Shown here: positions 24,251 through 34,855 of the stretch, in pieces | Layout of the letters: each line of letters opens with the position of its first letter | Numbering within the stretch: the first letter of the stretch is position 1 | Source of the DNA: Caprella mutica | Lineage: Eukaryota > Arthropoda > Malacostraca > Amphipoda > Caprellidae | NCBI GenBank assembly: GCA_947561585.1 | Contig: CANNZV010002469.1 | Coordinates: forward strand, 32,830 to 96,829 | Length of the DNA stretch: 64,000 bases | Reading direction: 5' to 3' | Translations under genes and position numbers: made by a program | The notes under the pieces: model-generated | What the model saw: the letters and a program-made list of their open reading frames with translations, nothing else | Databases searched by the model: none | Told to the model about the DNA's origin: nothing

Positions 24251-25729
24251 TATGGTTCCTAACCAACCATCTCTCTCTTTCTTTGTGTTGTCTCATCGCT
24301 TCACTGAGCCACTCAATGGAACCACCCACCAGAAAATGGTACGGGGGTGCATTGAGGGGGGGGGGGGGTTGCAACCTGTCAGGCTGTGTACACACTGGTT
24401 AGTTTATCAAAGTGTCAAGTGCCCACAGAGTTAGAGTGATATTGTAAATATGCGTTAGAATGTAACGCTGCATATCAGTAAAGGAAGAATGACTAATTGC
24501 AATGCAATAACACTTCATTGGGGACATGAAGGGACACAGTGACTATGTTTGGGGGTATGTGGTACACATGGTAGTAGTAAACTTTAACTCCAGAGGTAAG
24601 AAAATAGTAAGGAGTAATTGTAACTCTTGATGTGAAAACTGTGACTGAGACTTAAAATGAGTGGAGTGTTCCTGGTATGCCTGTATATGATGTTATATAT
24701 TTTTGCATGTGAAGATAAAACAGTCTTCCAATTCATCAGTTATATGTGAGCCACTAAATACCAATGGAGATATTTTCATATTCAAATTTGGGATAAATGA
24801 ATAAATCTCTATTTGCAGAAATAGACTTGGGGTGATAATAGACTTATATCACAATAGCCTACTGAAATTTAAATTTTTACACTGGTCACTAAACACTCTT
24901 GAATGTCTTATATTTAGCATCATTGAGTTAGGGATATTAAAGTAATTAAAAAAGTCAGTACATTGTAAATTATTGAAGCAATAAGATGATAATTTACGGT
25001 GTTATTTATGGTGTTTGCAATTCAAAACTTCAAACATATGATAATATTTCCTCCCATAAACTTCTTCCTTTTCAATAAAAATCAACGAAATGCGCAAACC
25101 TCAAATCGAATTATGCTAAATTTCTTGAGGCAAACACGTAGTGACGGATACGGTATCGGAACATCAGAAATATTTTGCGACAATATTATCATAATTGTGA
25201 GTCGTTTTGAGTAGTGACATTTACCATTATACCGACAGGCAAAATATAGCGTAGATCTTACGCAGAAAGTCGCAAAGTATCGCATTGGTGACACTGGGAA
25301 GCATTAATATTTATGCACCTGTTTTGAATTTCAAATCTGATAAAATTCGGATATAAAAATGGTATAAATAATGAATGTTGAGATGTGGTGCAAAGAACAT
25401 TATACATATTTGAGAAGAGAATATGTTATTTGAAAATAGAGAATAAAGTGACATAGAGTTGTAGGATGAATAAGTAATTTATTTCACGCATATTGTTCAT
25501 ACTTCGTATACTACTGACCATAGATGTTATATAAATCCAACATTTATGTTTCGAAAATTTGAAAAAAATGATTATATCACATAAATTTATAACTATTCTA
25601 CGTAATCTGATTTTAACTAAATACATATTGATATTATTTAGTATGTTGAGGAGTAAAAAAATCAAAGCAATAGTATTTGGTTTAATTAGTATAGTACTGA
25701 TTAGTGAAGAATTTATGTCTAAATTCCCT
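24251..25729. other. AT-rich intergenic DNA
   Basis: Holds a run of 13 G at 24356-24368. Overlapping 70-codon frames on both strands at 24999-25294 are not recognisable. No gene is supported. Confidence 0.4.
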
Positions 25730-27021
25730 ACTAAATTAGTGAATAACTGTTTAATATCTTAACTAAAATAGTGAATAACTGTCTAACTTCTCTACTAGTG
25801 AATAACTATCTAATCTCTGTACTAGTGAATAACTCTCTAATCTCTCTACTTGTGAATAACTCTCTAATCTCTGTACTAGTGAATAACTCTCTAATCTCTC
25901 TACTAGTGAATAACTCTCTAATCTCTCTACTTGTGAATGACTCTCTAATCTCTGTACTAGTGAATAACTCTCTAATCTCTCTACTAGTGAATAACTCTCT
26001 AATCTCTGTACTAGAGAATAACTCTCTAATCTCTGTACTAGTGAATAACTCTCTAATCTCTCTACTAGTGAATAACTCTCTAATCTCTGTACTAGTGAAT
26101 AACTCTCTAATCTCTGTACTAGTGAATAACTCTCTAATCTCTCTATTAGTGAATAACTCTCTAATCTCTGTACTAGTGAATAACTCTCTAATCTCTCTAC
26201 TAGTGAATAACTCTCTAATCTCACTATTAGTGAATAACTCTCTAATATCTGTACTAGTGAATAACTCTCTAATCTCTGTACTAGTGAATAACTCTCTAAT
26301 CTCTGTACTAGTGAATAACTCTCTAATCTCTCTATTAGTGAATAACTCTCTAATCTCTGTACTAGTGAATAACTCTCTAATCTCTCTACTTGTGAATAAC
26401 TCTCTAATCTCTGTACTAGTGAATAACTCTCTAATCTCTCTACTAGTGAATAACTCTCTAATCTCTCTACTTGTGAATGACTCTCTAATCTCTGTACTAG
26501 TGAATAACTCTCTAATCTCTCTACTAGTGAATAACTCTCTAATCTCTCTACTAGTGAATAACTCTCTAATCTCTGTACTAGTGAATAACTCTCTAATCTC
26601 TGTACTAGTGAATAACTCTCTAATCTCTCTATTAGTGAATAACTCTCTAATCTCTGTACTAGTGAATAACTCTCTAATCTCTCTACTAGTGAATAACTCT
26701 CTAATCTCACTATTAGTGAATAACTCTCTAATATCTGTACTAGTAAATAACTCTCTAATCTCTGTACTAGTGAATAACTCTCTAATCTCTCTACTAGTGA
26801 ATAACTCTCTAATCTCACTATTAGTGAATAACTCTCTAATATCTGTACTAGTGAATAACTCTCTAATCTCTGTACTAGTGAATAACTCTCTAATCTCTGT
26901 ACTAGTGAATAACTCTCTAATCTCTCTATTAGTGAATAACTCTCTAATCTCTGTACTAGTGAATAACTCTCTAATCTCTCTACTAGTGAATAATTCTCTA
27001 ATCTCTGTACTAGTGAATAAG
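25730..27021. repeat. 27-bp minisatellite, about 47 units, open on both strands
   Basis: Core GTGAATAACTCTCTAATCTC followed by TGTACTA, TCTACTA, TCTATTA or ACTATTA. The period is nine codons. A plus frame (about 425 codons, period LVNNSLISV) and a minus frame (about 443 codons, period YSLVQRLES) are both open end to end. The GTGAATGAC variant lies at about 25934 and 26474, 540 bp (20 units) apart, with the same flanking unit order, marking a higher-order duplication. Variable positions change amino acids in both frames, which does not suggest selection for either. The first 40 bp are degenerate. Confidence 0.95.
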
Positions 27022-27902
27022 TGTCGTATCGAGAGTAGAGAGCAGTGAATGTCTCAACAGATGTGACAAATTCAGAGGCAGCACAAAGTGACAAGTGTTA
27101 CAATCATAACTAAATTGTCTCAGTACAGTCACTCTCACCTCCATCACACTGTCACCATTTGTAACTAGTGTCTACTAAACGACTGGTTGCTATAAGATGA
27201 GCATCTGAAGAAGTGATGTTGCACTGTATTTAGTATAGAAATAATAAGTTTATTGATGGGATAACAAGTAAAGTTGCTCTGTTTTTTACTCTGTTCCTGT
27301 TTGTTTCTTTTCCAGTTGGGTGCTTTCTGTGTACTGTGCCAAAGCAATCAAAGTGCAGTATACATTATTCATAGTGCAATGCATTAGTTAGCATAGTTTG
27401 TAATATTTGTTAATATACATTATTCATAGTGTATCCATAGTTTGTAGTGCTCATTCTCTTCTCCACGCCTCTTTTGCAGAGTTTGTCTTTTTTGCTGTGC
27501 TATCGACTAGTGCGATAATTGGGTAGGCAAACATAAGGTCTAATCATGAGGGTGAGACATATCATACAAACAAATGCGAGAAAGAGAGGGATGGCAATGA
27601 CCAATCAGAGGGGCGGGAGGCACTGCCTACTAGACGCACTCATGCCTGATACACTAAAAAAAAGAACTGCATGAGAACTATAAGAAAACCTAGAGAATTA
27701 GAATAAATTTAATATGATTAATAGTACGAGTGATTACTTCAACAATTATTTTAAGTTTATCTGGTGTTGAGACTATCGGATGCATTGCACCAGTAACAAA
27801 TAAATGATAAATAAAATTATACGAGAGATAGGAGCTGTGAAAAATTATTCTTTTGATTGTGTCAAAATGTAGGACAAATGGAGTGATGATATTGCAGGAA
27901 GA
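27022..27902. other. Intergenic DNA with a possible promoter-like spot
   Basis: The segment TATACATTATTCATAGTG occurs twice (about 27358 and 27413). A CCAAT box and GC box lie at 27601-27617 (listed separately). No coding region is recognised. Confidence 0.4.
27601..27617 (+). promoter_or_regulatory. CCAAT box next to a GC box
   Basis: CCAATCAG (27601-27608), a good NF-Y site, is followed directly by GGGGCGGG (27610-27617), an Sp/KLF-type GC box. GC boxes are unexpected in such AT-rich DNA. No TATA box or exon was identified downstream, so function is only a suggestion. Confidence 0.3.
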
Positions 27903-28160
27903 AACATCTGCTGCAGGAGTGCAGGCAGTACCACCTGCAGATGAAATATTGACAATATCTGCTGCAGGAGTGCAGGTAGTACCACCTGCAGTTGGAGTAC
28001 TGACAATATCTGCTACAGGAGTGAAGGCATTGTCACCTGTAGTTGGAGTACTGACGATAACTACTGCAAAAATGCAGGCAGTACCACCTGCAGTTGGAGT
28101 ACTGACGATATATATATATTGCAGAAATGCAGGCAGTACCACCTTCAATGAAGTACTGAC
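27903..28160. repeat. 51-bp degenerate tandem repeat, five units
   Basis: Units start near 27908, 27959, 28010, 28061 and 28117 and share TGCAGGAGTGCAGGTAGTAC-like and CCACCTGCAGTTGGAGTA blocks. The period is 17 codons. A plus frame (period around AAGVQVVPPAVGVLTIS) stays open through all five units despite substitutions between them, and a minus frame is also open. There is no ATG at its start (only TTG). I consider it a diverged minisatellite; a short coding exon cannot be excluded. Confidence 0.8.
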
Positions 28161-28438
28161 GCAATAGATAGCAATGTATAAAGATCATTAATCTTAATTC
28201 TTCAAATATCTTTATTTCCACTCTATCCTTACTTTTCACTAAGACGCAAACTAGAGGTTTACACATCACTGTTCACTAATCCTATGATTTCTTTAGATAC
28301 ACATATCAGTGGGTTTATTGGAGTTATAATTGAGTTCAGGTTTATAATGCGTGCTTTGGTATAGAATTGCAGCGGCAGATGGCTCTGATACGTCAGTCCA
28401 TTGTCTGGTGAATGAGTACTGAGAAACAGACTGGCAGA
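28161..28438. other. Intergenic DNA
   Basis: No feature recognised. Confidence 0.35.
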
Positions 28439-28863
28439 GACTGTGGCATACTCTATGACGCTACTGTGGCATACTCTGTGACGCTACTGTGGCATACTCT
28501 GTGACGCTACTGTGCCATACTCTGTGACGCTACTGTGGCATACTCTGTGACGCTACTGTGGCATACTCTGTGACGCTACTGTGGCATACTCTGTGACGCT
28601 ACTGTGGCATACTCTGTGACGCTACTGTGGCATACTCTGTGACGCTACTGTGGCATACTCTGTGACGCTTCTGTGGCATACTCTGTGACGCTACTGTGCC
28701 ATACTCTGTGACGCTACTGTGGCATACTCTGTGACGCTACTGTGGCATACTCTGTGACGCTACTGTGCCATACTCTGTGACGCTACTGTGCCATACTCTG
28801 TGACGCTACTGTGGCATACTCTGTGACGCTACTGTGGCATACTCTGTGACGCTACTGTGCCAT
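28439..28863. repeat. 23-bp minisatellite, about 18 units
   Basis: Core GCTACTGTGGCATACTCTGT plus GAC. The only common variant is GTGGCAT versus GTGCCAT. Units are otherwise almost identical. Confidence 0.96.
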
Positions 28864-29238
28864 ATTTTGTTATAACAAACTAAATAGTTGCATTGAAATT
28901 AATTGACTGTTTAAAGTTTAATAGGAAAATCATCTAATTATAGAGATTTATAGTCATTTATATTAGAACATCGAAATTATTGTATATGTTCAAAGGAGAA
29001 TGTTAAACAATCGGCTATTTAATTCAATGTATTTATCAATATAATTATCATGACAGACACATGATATTTTAGTATCAAATAGAGTGGTGGTGCATTATAA
29101 CTACATGCTATCCTGAGGGTAAAATCTAACCACATCTCTGCGTAGATTCAAACTAATTTGTTCATTAATTTTCATCTCGAGAACTAATGGTAAATGATGA
29201 CTTTTTGGAGAAGAAATGTGATGAGGTGTAATTAAACA
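28864..29238. other. AT-rich intergenic DNA
   Basis: No feature recognised. Open frames entering from the right are continuations of the adjacent 30-bp array. Confidence 0.35.
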
Positions 29239-30101
29239 GAGACACTTGGGACACATGTAAAGAACACTCAGACACTTGGGACACATGCAAAGAACATTCA
29301 GACACTTGGGACACATGTAAAGAACATTCAGACACTTGGGACACATGTAAAGAACACTCAGACACTTGGGACACAATTAAAGAACACTCAGACACTTGGG
29401 ACACATGTAAAGAACACTCAGACACTTGGGACACATGTAAAGAACACTCAGACACTTGGGACACATGTAAAGAACACTCAGACACTTGGGACACATGTAA
29501 AGAACACTCAGACACTTGGGACACATGTAAAGAACACTCAGACACTTGGGACACATGTAAAGAACACTCAGACACTTGGGACACATGTAAAGAACACTCA
29601 GACACTTGGGACACATGTAAAGAACACTCAGACACTTGGGACACATGTAAAGAACACTCAGACACTTGGGACACATGTAAAGAACACTCAGACACTTGGG
29701 ACACATGTAAAGAACACTCAGACACTTGGGACACATGTAAAGAACACTCAGACACTTGGGACACATGTAAAGAACACTCAGACACTTGGGACACATGTAA
29801 AGAACACTCAGACACTTGGGACACATGTAAAGAACACTCAGACACTTGGGACACATGTAAAGAACACTCAGACACTTGGGACACATGTAAAGAACACTCA
29901 GACACTTGGGACACATGTAAAGAACACTCAGACACTTGGGACACATGTAAAGAACACTCAGACACTCAGATACATCTAAAGAACACTCAGATACATCTAA
30001 AGAACACTCAGACACATCTAAACATCTAAAGAACGCTCAGACACATCTAAAGAACACTCAGACACATCTAAAGAACACTCAGACACTTGGGACACATGTA
30101 G
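29239..30101. repeat. 30-bp minisatellite with 19 identical units
   Basis: Core ACACTTGGGACACATGTAAA plus GAACACTCAG. From 29391 to 29960 I see 19 consecutive copies with no difference. The first five units have single-base variants, and the right end (29960-30070) decays into shorter ACACATCTAAAGAACACTCAG-like units of 20-21 bp. The period is 10 codons, so two minus frames (SECSLHVSQV and CPKCLSVLYM periods) are open for over 200 codons. These are repeat artefacts; the CPKC pattern is not a zinc finger. Confidence 0.97.
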
Positions 30102-31609
30102 AACTTTCAGTTCATAATATTGTGCTTTGCATTGATAATTTACACTCTGGGATTACAAGATTTAGAGTGTACATTATTTTGGCCAAGTGATAGTCGGTAA
30201 TTATTAGAATATTTAGGTAATATCAGAGTAATCTGTAATGTGTTGTACAGGACTATCATAGGACTGTTCCTTTCACTCCCTATATCATCCTAACTCTATT
30301 ACAGAGCCATACAGTAAAATCAATGCTATTCTTACCGAACAAAAGAAATCACCCTTCGAACCCTAAATCTGAAATCATTGGAAAAGACTTCACTTCGAAG
30401 TAGTCTCCTCAAACTAAACACTATCTTCTTTTCTACATTTTGTCTGTTAGTTTGCATAGATGGAGGACTGGGCTTCGACTTCCGGTGAGAGAAATTTTTC
30501 TTTATCTTATTAAAAATATTTTTCATAAAAATTGTTCTTTGATTTGACTTTTCCTGAAAGTTCATAAGAAATGCATTAAAAATGTTTTACATTTTACATT
30601 AATTAGTGCTCCCTCTCCTAACAATATGTGCTTATCAGAGTGATAGTTAAAGGCTCCTCACCCTCCTCCTATTGATCTAATGCCAATCCATTACAACCAT
30701 TATCTTCTTGAGTTCATTTTTGACCACCCATTGTAGCGACATACGGCACACTGCATTAATCGCTCTGAAACCTCTCGCTCTCTCGCTAGGTGGCGCTGTA
30801 CCACCTAACAGGTACTGCAACATTGTCATTCAGAGCAGTGCTGAAAATGACTGAAAGTAAGAAGTAAGAAGGTGTCTTTTTAGGGGTTTAGCAGCTGTAC
30901 GAGAGGCCAAAGAATAACCAGATAATGGACTAGAAGGAGAGGAGTGAATAAAATATGTGACCACCTGTTAGATGTGGGGGAAGAAATATGCTTGGGGGAG
31001 GTGGTGATATAACCACTGGGGGAGAACATTGCGCCAAAATGAGCAGGTGGAGGATGGTGAAAGGAAGGATATACTAGTAAAATATAAATTTAAAATAATT
31101 CTATTCTTTCAAACCTAATACTCTTGTGATGACAAATTTGATGGTTTTTTTTCGTAAAACAATAGACTATATTGAATTTAAGCCCAAAGTGAAGCATTTA
31201 TCTAAAAATGAAAATAAAAACTATAAAAAAATTCAGAAAATGTAAATAAATTTACTGAAAAATAATCTCGCTGTTGATTGAACATTAAATTTTGAAATGA
31301 AGTAATTAAGTTATAATAAACTTATTAACGTAGTCAAGATTGATGAAAAGATGAAAATTGTTAATCTTTTCAGCTTAGTAGTGCCAATTAAAATGTTCAC
31401 AACTTTCTCTAAGTTTGGTTTTCACAATCAAAAACTAAATACATCTACATTTTATATAGTTATTATATAGTTATTATATAGTTACTCTTCAATCCTTCAT
31501 TATTATTTCTGAACCCTTTTACTTTTTTTAGTATTTTCTTTGTATAAGATATTTTTCTAAAATATGGGGTATATATAGCTACATTAACTGAAACAGTGTA
31601 TCTAAATTA
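30102..31609. other. AT-rich intergenic DNA
   Basis: A 77-codon minus frame at 30332-30565 is rich in Lys/Arg and has no recognisable domain. No gene is supported. Confidence 0.4.
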
Positions 31610-32388
31610 TACTAATGCTCTACATCTCTTAATGTTCTACATCTCCTAATGTTCTACATCTCCTAATGTTGTACATCTCCTAATGTTCTACATCTCCTAA
31701 TGTTCTACATCTCCTAATGTTGTACATCTCCTAATGTTCTACATCTCCTAATGTCCTGCATCTTCTAATATTCTACATCTTCTAATGTTCTACATCTCCT
31801 AATGTTCTACATCTTCTAATATTCTAAATCTTCTATTGTTCTACATCTCCTAATGTTCTACATCTCCTAATGTTCTACATCTCCTAATGTTGTACATCTC
31901 CTAATGTTCTACATCTCCTAATGTTGTACATCTCCTAATGTTCTACATCTCCTAATGTTCTACATCTTCTAATGTTGTACATCTCCTAATGTTCTACATC
32001 TCCTAATGTTTTACATCTTCTAATATTCTAAATCTTCTATTGTTCTACATCTCCTAATGTTCTACATCTCCTAATGTTCTACATCTCCTAATGTTCTACA
32101 TCTCCTAATGTTCTACATCTCCTAATGTTCTACATCTTCTAATGTTGTACATCTCCTAATGTTCTACATCTCCTAATGTTGTACATCTCCTAATGTTCTA
32201 CATCTCCTAATGTTCTACATCTCCTAATGTTCTACATCTCCTAATGTTGTACATCTCCTAATGTTCTACATCTCCTAATGTTCTACATCTCCTAATGTTC
32301 TACATCTCCTAATGTTCTACATCTCCTAATGTTCTACATCTCCTAATGTTCTATATCTTCTAATGTTCTACATCTTCTAATATTCTGT
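31610..32388. repeat. 17-bp minisatellite, about 46 units
   Basis: Unit CTACATCTCCTAATGTT with TGTACATC and CTTCTAATATT variants. The block ATTCTAAATCTTCTATTG recurs at about 31821 and 32025 (204 bp, 12 units apart), showing a block duplication. Confidence 0.95.
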
Positions 32389-32999
32389 ATCAAAGTAACA
32401 TCTTGAAAATATTTAAAAGCTTTTTACCTGTTTTTGTTTTAACATGTGCTGTGCTTTACAATTAATTTTCAATCAGATATCATCCTTTTCTCTTTAATTC
32501 AGAAACCATTACTTCGTGATTTATACAAATATTGTATGTATATATTAAGTATCTTAAACACATTAATAAGTCACAAATTAAAAGAAATGTAGATAGGTAA
32601 ATTAAATAGTCAGTTTAAGAAATGCATTAAATAATCGGTTTATTACGTACTCAAATCTTCGTAAGTGTCATGACTACTGGTCACATTAACATTAATAATT
32701 AAATCTTAGTTTTGACTTTTGAGAGTAAAAAAAACTATTAATTCGAACTTACATTTTATTATAATCCAAAATCTGATATATTAATTGAATTTTCAAGAAG
32801 TGATCAACATGCATTGAACTATATTGTATCATTAATTACTATCGATATGAGAGAATATTAATTTTTAGTTTAAATTTTTTTTAGGTAAAGTTAGTAAAAT
32901 AATGGGAGCATTCACCGTAGATATTAGTGAAACGCCACAGCAGATAGAGGAATAAAATTCTTAGTTCATCCACCAAATAACCTTATACCCCCCCCCCCT
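32389..32999. other. AT-rich intergenic DNA
   Basis: Ends with a run of 11 C at 32988-32998, directly before the next array. Nothing else recognised. Confidence 0.4.
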
Positions 33000-33260
33000 C
33001 CACTAGGTTACCCATATCCAGCAGATTACCCCATTCACCAGGTTACCTCGTCCTCCATGTCACCCCATCAACCAAATTGCCCCGTCCACCAGGTAACCCC
33101 ATCCACCATGTTACCCCGTCCACCAGGTTACCCCATCCACCAGGTTACCCCGTCCACCAGGTTACTCCGTCCACCAGGTTACCCCGTCCACCAGGTTACC
33201 CCGTCCACCAGGTTACCCCGTCCACCAGGTTACCCCGTCCACCAGGTTACCCCGTCCACC
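33000..33260. repeat. 17-bp C-rich minisatellite, about 15 units
   Basis: Unit GTTACCCCGTCCACCAG. The left units are degenerate and the last eight nearly identical. The two plus frames open here (Pro/Val/Thr/His-rich) are repeat artefacts. Confidence 0.94.
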
Positions 33261-33357
33261 CTTTAATTCAATTTTACGGAGGAAGTCATCAGGGAAATGA
33301 CTCGTCAATTATGCAAGGCTGTCGTCGCTAGAAGTCGAAGGTACAGCTTTACGTTAC

Positions 33358-33592
33358 GAAGAGAGAGAGTGAGAGAGTGAGCATGAGAGCAGAGAGTGAG
33401 AGTATGAGAGGAGAGTGAGAATGGAGAGTGAGAAAGTGTCAGTGAGTGAGAGCATGAAAGCAGAGAGTGAGAGCATGAGAAGAGAGTGAAAACGGAGAGA
33501 GAGAGAAAGTGTCAGAGAGTGAGAGCATGAGAGGAGAGAGTGAGTTGAACATGAGAGGTGTGAGTGAGATGTTTGTGTGAGAGGATGAGAAA
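33358..33592 (+). repeat. Purine-rich (GA) low-complexity tract
   Basis: About 235 bp of GAGAGTGAGA-type sequence with GAGCATGAGAG blocks. It is mostly purine on the plus strand, with scattered T and C. Confidence 0.9.
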
Positions 33593-34260
33593 TGTAAAAA
33601 CAAGTACCTGTAATATTTTCTATTTTGAAGAAAAAATTATAAACATAAATTATTATATATATAATATGATATGACTAATTATTTGGTTTTGCTTATTTTT
33701 TTAATTTACATCGATGAATAACTTCCAATTATGGTATTAAATAGGCGTTGAATAGTTTACTTCAAAAGTGCTCGTAGAAGGGGTACATTAGTGATGTAGA
33801 TTTACTAGTGTAACTGCCCGTTGAAATAAAATAACGGCACTATAGTTGAGTAATATAACAAACACACTTATAGTCCTTGTCCTCGGATTTAGAGATAAGA
33901 TTTTAAATCAATTTATATTTATACCTTTTTTTAATTCATAGGCATATGTTATCACAGTTTGCATTGGTTTTAGTAGAGAGTAGCATTGGTTACCAATTTT
34001 TTGTTAGAAATAAAAATAAGTACATTAATTTAAATTTAAGACACATGACTCTTAGCAACGTATTACCCGTGACTCATTTCAAGGTTTGAATTGAGACGAA
34101 GGACTCGTTAATGACTCAATCTAATTAGCAAAGAAACTAACAAGATGAGGAAATGTAAAGTTGAGACAAAAAACTCAACGTGACAAGGAAAACAATTATG
34201 AACAGGTTAGTTTTGACTAAAGACACTCCTTGTATTATACAGTCTGATTTCTATAACTCT
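33593..34260. other. AT-rich intergenic DNA
   Basis: No feature recognised. Confidence 0.4.
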
Positions 34261-34855
34261 TATATGATTGACATCATATGAGTACATCTCTTCATTCCTA
34301 TATGATTGACAGTTAAGTACATCTCTTCATTCCTATATGATTGACAGTTAAGTACATCTCTTCATTCCTATATGATTGACAGTTAAGTACATCTCTTCAT
34401 TCCTATATGATTGACAGTTAAGTACATCTCTTCATTCCTATTTGATTGACAGTTAAGTACATCTCTTCATTCCTATATGATTGACAGTTAAGTACATCTC
34501 TTCATTCCTATAAGATTGACAGTTAAGTACATCTCTTCATTCCTATATGATTGACAGTTAAGTACATCTCTTCATTCCTATAAGATTGACAGTTAAGTAC
34601 ATCTCTTCATTCCTATATGATTGACAGTTAAGTACATCTCTTCATTCCTATTTGATTGACAGTTAAGTACATCTCTTCATTCCTATATGATTGACAGTTA
34701 AGTACATCTCTTCATTCCTATATGATTGACAGTTAAGTACATCTCTTCATTCCTATATGATTGACAGTTAAGTACATCTCTTCATTCCTATATGATTGAC
34801 AGTTAAGTACATCTCTTCATTCCTATATGATTGACAGTTAAGTACATCTCTTCAT
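34261..34855. repeat. 35-bp minisatellite, about 17 units
   Basis: Core GATTGACAGTTAAGTACATC plus TCTTCATTCCTATAT. Units are nearly identical; CCTATAT alternates with CCTATTT and CCTATAA. The first unit is diverged. Confidence 0.96.

Noticed and set aside
22934..24434. Long frames on both strands over the 12-bp array, including a His/Ser-rich 393-codon plus frame
   Set aside because: Open simultaneously in several frames and both strands. The non-repeat ends are short AT-rich flank without homology to anything I know, so I do not call a His-rich protein.
25763..27094. 443-codon minus and 425-codon plus frames over the 27-bp array as genes
   Set aside because: Both strands are open because the period is divisible by three and the unit lacks stops; variants are not biased to silent changes.
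29165..30015. CPKC-containing repeats (period CPKCLSVLYM) as a zinc-finger or metal-binding protein
   Set aside because: The pattern is the translation of an identical 30-bp repeat in one of two open frames and lacks the spacing of any zinc-binding fold.
30332..30565. 77-codon Lys/Arg-rich minus frame as a small gene
   Set aside because: No recognisable domain and no start context or neighbour to support it; the composition fits a chance frame.
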